A stretch of 64,000 nt of DNA from the NCBI GenBank assembly GCA_963784645.1, contig CAWARY010000009.1, positions 1-64,000 on the forward strand. The letters run 5' to 3'. The notes below the pieces were generated by a model that saw only the letters and a list, made by a program, of their open reading frames with translations, was not told where the DNA came from and did no database searches. Position 1 is the first letter of the stretch, and every line of letters begins with the position of its first letter. Shown here piece by piece: positions 62,696 through 64,000 of the stretch. This stretch comes from JBBRVW01 sp963784645 (GTDB lineage: Bacteria > Actinomycetota > Actinomycetes > JACCUZ01). The translations under genes and the position numbers were made by a program.

Positions 62696-63657
62696 GCCTC
62701 GACATGAGCGACCTCGACCCACGCCGCACCGTCCCGAGCGGCACCGTCGTGCCCGAGAGCGCCGGCAGCCGGCGGGCCGCGGCACTGGCGAAGGCCGGCG
62801 TCCTCGTCGACGCGCTCCCGTGGCTGGCGCGGTTCCACGGCCGCACCGTGGTGGTCAAGTTCGGCGGCAACGCGATGACGGACACCGCCCTGCAGGCGGC
62901 CTTCGCCGAGGACGTCGTCTTCCTGCGGTACGCCGGGTTGCGGCCGGTCGTCGTCCACGGCGGCGGCCCACAGATCACCCGGCAGCTGGAGAAGCTCGGC
63001 ATCGAGAGCGTGTTCCAGTCCGGCCACCGCGTCACGACGCCCGAGGCGATGGACGTCGTCCGGATGGTGCTCGTCGGCCAGGTGCAGCGCGAGATCGTCG
63101 GCCTGGTGAACCAGCACGGCCCGTTCGCGGTCGGTCTGTCCGGTGAGGACGCGCACCTCTTCACTGCCGAGCAGCGGCTGCTCGAGGTCGACGGGGAGAA
63201 CGTCGACCTCGGTCTCGTCGGCGACGTCGTCGACGTCGACCCCGGCGTCGTGCAGGGTCTGGTGGCCGACGGCCGGATCCCGGTCGTGTCCAGCGTCGCC
63301 CGAGGCACGGGCGGCGAGGTCTACAACGTCAACGCAGACACCGCTGCCGCCGCGCTCGCGGTCGCGCTCAAGGCCGAGAAGCTCGTCGTGCTCACCGACG
63401 TCGAGGGCCTCTATGCCGACTGGCCCACCGACGGGAGCACACCCTCCGTCGACGACGTCGTGTCGAGCATCACCGCCGACGACCTCGAGGCGCTGCTGCC
63501 GTCGCTGTCCAGCGGGATGATCCCGAAGATGGACGCCTGCCTGCGGGCCGTGCGCGGCGGGGTCCCCAAGGCGCACGTCATCGACGGCCGGGTGCCGCAC
63601 GCGCTCCTCGTCGAGGTCTTCACCGACGAGGGCGTCGGGACGGAGGTGCACCCATGA
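62692..63657 (+). CDS. argB: acetylglutamate kinase
   Basis: 321 aa. It phosphorylates N-acetylglutamate. Amino-acid kinase fold: VVVKFGGNAM (near 58), VVHGGGPQITRQL, and the Arg-sensitive class features GRIPVVSSVARG, NVNADTAAAALAVALKAEKLV and SGMIPKMDACLRAV. ATG 62692 overlaps argJ; ATG 62704 is a weaker alternative. About 30 residues precede the domain, as in arginine-inhibited enzymes with an N-terminal helix. It overlaps argD by 4 nt. Confidence 0.96.
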   Translation: MSLDMSDLDPRRTVPSGTVVPESAGSRRAAALAKAGVLVDALPWLARFHGRTVVVKFGGNAMTDTALQAAFAEDVVFLRYAGLRPVVVHGGGPQITRQLEKLGIESVFQSGHRVTTPEAMDVVRMVLVGQVQREIVGLVNQHGPFAVGLSGEDAHLFTAEQRLLEVDGENVDLGLVGDVVDVDPGVVQGLVADGRIPVVSSVARGTGGEVYNVNADTAAAALAVALKAEKLVVLTDVEGLYADWPTDGSTPSVDDVVSSITADDLEALLPSLSSGMIPKMDACLRAVRGGVPKAHVIDGRVPHALLVEVFTDEGVGTEVHP

Positions 63658-64000
63658 GTCGCTGGGGCGACGTGATGGTCCCGTCCTACGGCGAGCCGAC
63701 GCTGACCCTCGTCCGCGGTGACGGCGCGACGGTCTGGGACGACGACGGCACTGCCTACGTCGACCTGGTCGCGGGCATCGCCGTCAACGCGCTGGGGCAC
63801 GCCCACCCGGCCGTCGTCGAGGCCGTGACGCGGCAGGTCGCGACCCTCGGGCACACCTCGAACCTCGTCGCCAACGAGCCGTCGATGCGGCTCGGCGAGC
63901 GGCTGCTCGCGCTCACCGGCCGCGACGGCCGGGTCTTCTTCGCCTCCTCCGGCGCGGAGGCCAACGAGACGGCCTTCAAGATGGCGCGGCGCACCGGCCG
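63654..64000 (+). CDS. argD: acetylornithine aminotransferase (5' part)
   Basis: Partial: about 115 N-terminal residues before the window ends. The class III aminotransferase start is clear (YGEPTLTLVRGDGATVWDDDG; YVDLVAGIAVNALGHAHP; PLP-loop region FFASSGAEANETAFKMARR). The PLP lysine is beyond the edge. ATG 63654 overlaps the argB stop (ATGA). Position fourth in argCJBD supports the assignment. Confidence 0.93.
   Translation, partial: MSRWGDVMVPSYGEPTLTLVRGDGATVWDDDGTAYVDLVAGIAVNALGHAHPAVVEAVTRQVATLGHTSNLVANEPSMRLGERLLALTGRDGRVFFASSGAEANETAFKMARRTG

Overview
The window is one continuous piece of a high-GC actinobacterial chromosome. The evidence is very strong GC3 bias, frequent GTG starts, WhiA, RbpA, a mycothiol-dependent-type (MDMPI) protein, the uvrC-rapZ-yvcK-whiA-gap-pgk-tpiA-secG-rbpA order, and TANNNT -10 boxes lying 6-7 nt before start codons (leaderless mRNAs). 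I cannot name the genus. I see no tRNA, rRNA, CRISPR array, transposase or phage gene.

Layout. (1) 0.1-4.6 kb: two tandem TerC-family genes (the second broken by five small indels), an NDP-sugar epimerase bracketed by a 25-bp direct repeat, and a TauE exporter. (2) 4.6-22.5 kb: a cell-surface glycopolymer locus with polytopic membrane proteins, a secreted PKD-repeat protein, two family-2 glycosyltransferases, a flippase, a nucleotidyltransferase / P-loop kinase / APH-like kinase trio, a CDP-glycerol glycerophosphotransferase-like teichoic acid enzyme, a secreted VWA protein, a GH16-like hydrolase and a secreted phosphoesterase. (3) 22.6-36.8 kb: MBL hydrolase, MDMPI protein, uvrA, a multi-PAS two-component system, a Tat/lipo Rieske protein, uvrC, rapZ, yvcK and whiA. 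(4) 37-43.6 kb: gap-pgk-tpiA-secG-rbpA, then a class III CoA-transferase overlapping a fused acyl-CoA carboxyltransferase. (5) 43.6-50.6 kb, the most accessory part: a winged-helix/nuclease-like gene bracketed by inverted copies of a 59-nt palindromic repeat, a G-rich minisatellite, carbamate kinase with a cyanuric acid hydrolase/barbiturase-family enzyme, a phosphoribosyltransferase, a PLP decarboxylase fused to a cyclic-nucleotide-binding domain, and an SseB-like protein. (6) 50.6-64 kb: the infC-rpmI-rplT operon with attenuator leader and ATC start, a TrmH methyltransferase, a PAS histidine kinase, pheS-pheT, SDR/GNAT/methyltransferase genes, and argC-argJ-argB-argD behind an ArgR-type operator.

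The best candidate for something undescribed is the dispersed 59-nt double-hairpin repeat (three good copies and one diverged copy in 18 kb) and the inverted pair that encloses the AbiEi-like/nuclease gene. Other noteworthy items are the decarboxylase-cNMP fusion, the carbamate kinase/ring-opening amidohydrolase pair, and the kinase-rich glycopolymer cassette. Seven small indels in three genes (second terC, the nucleotidyltransferase, infC) need checking against raw reads before any biological meaning is given to them; the infC one, in an essential gene, is most simply a consensus error.
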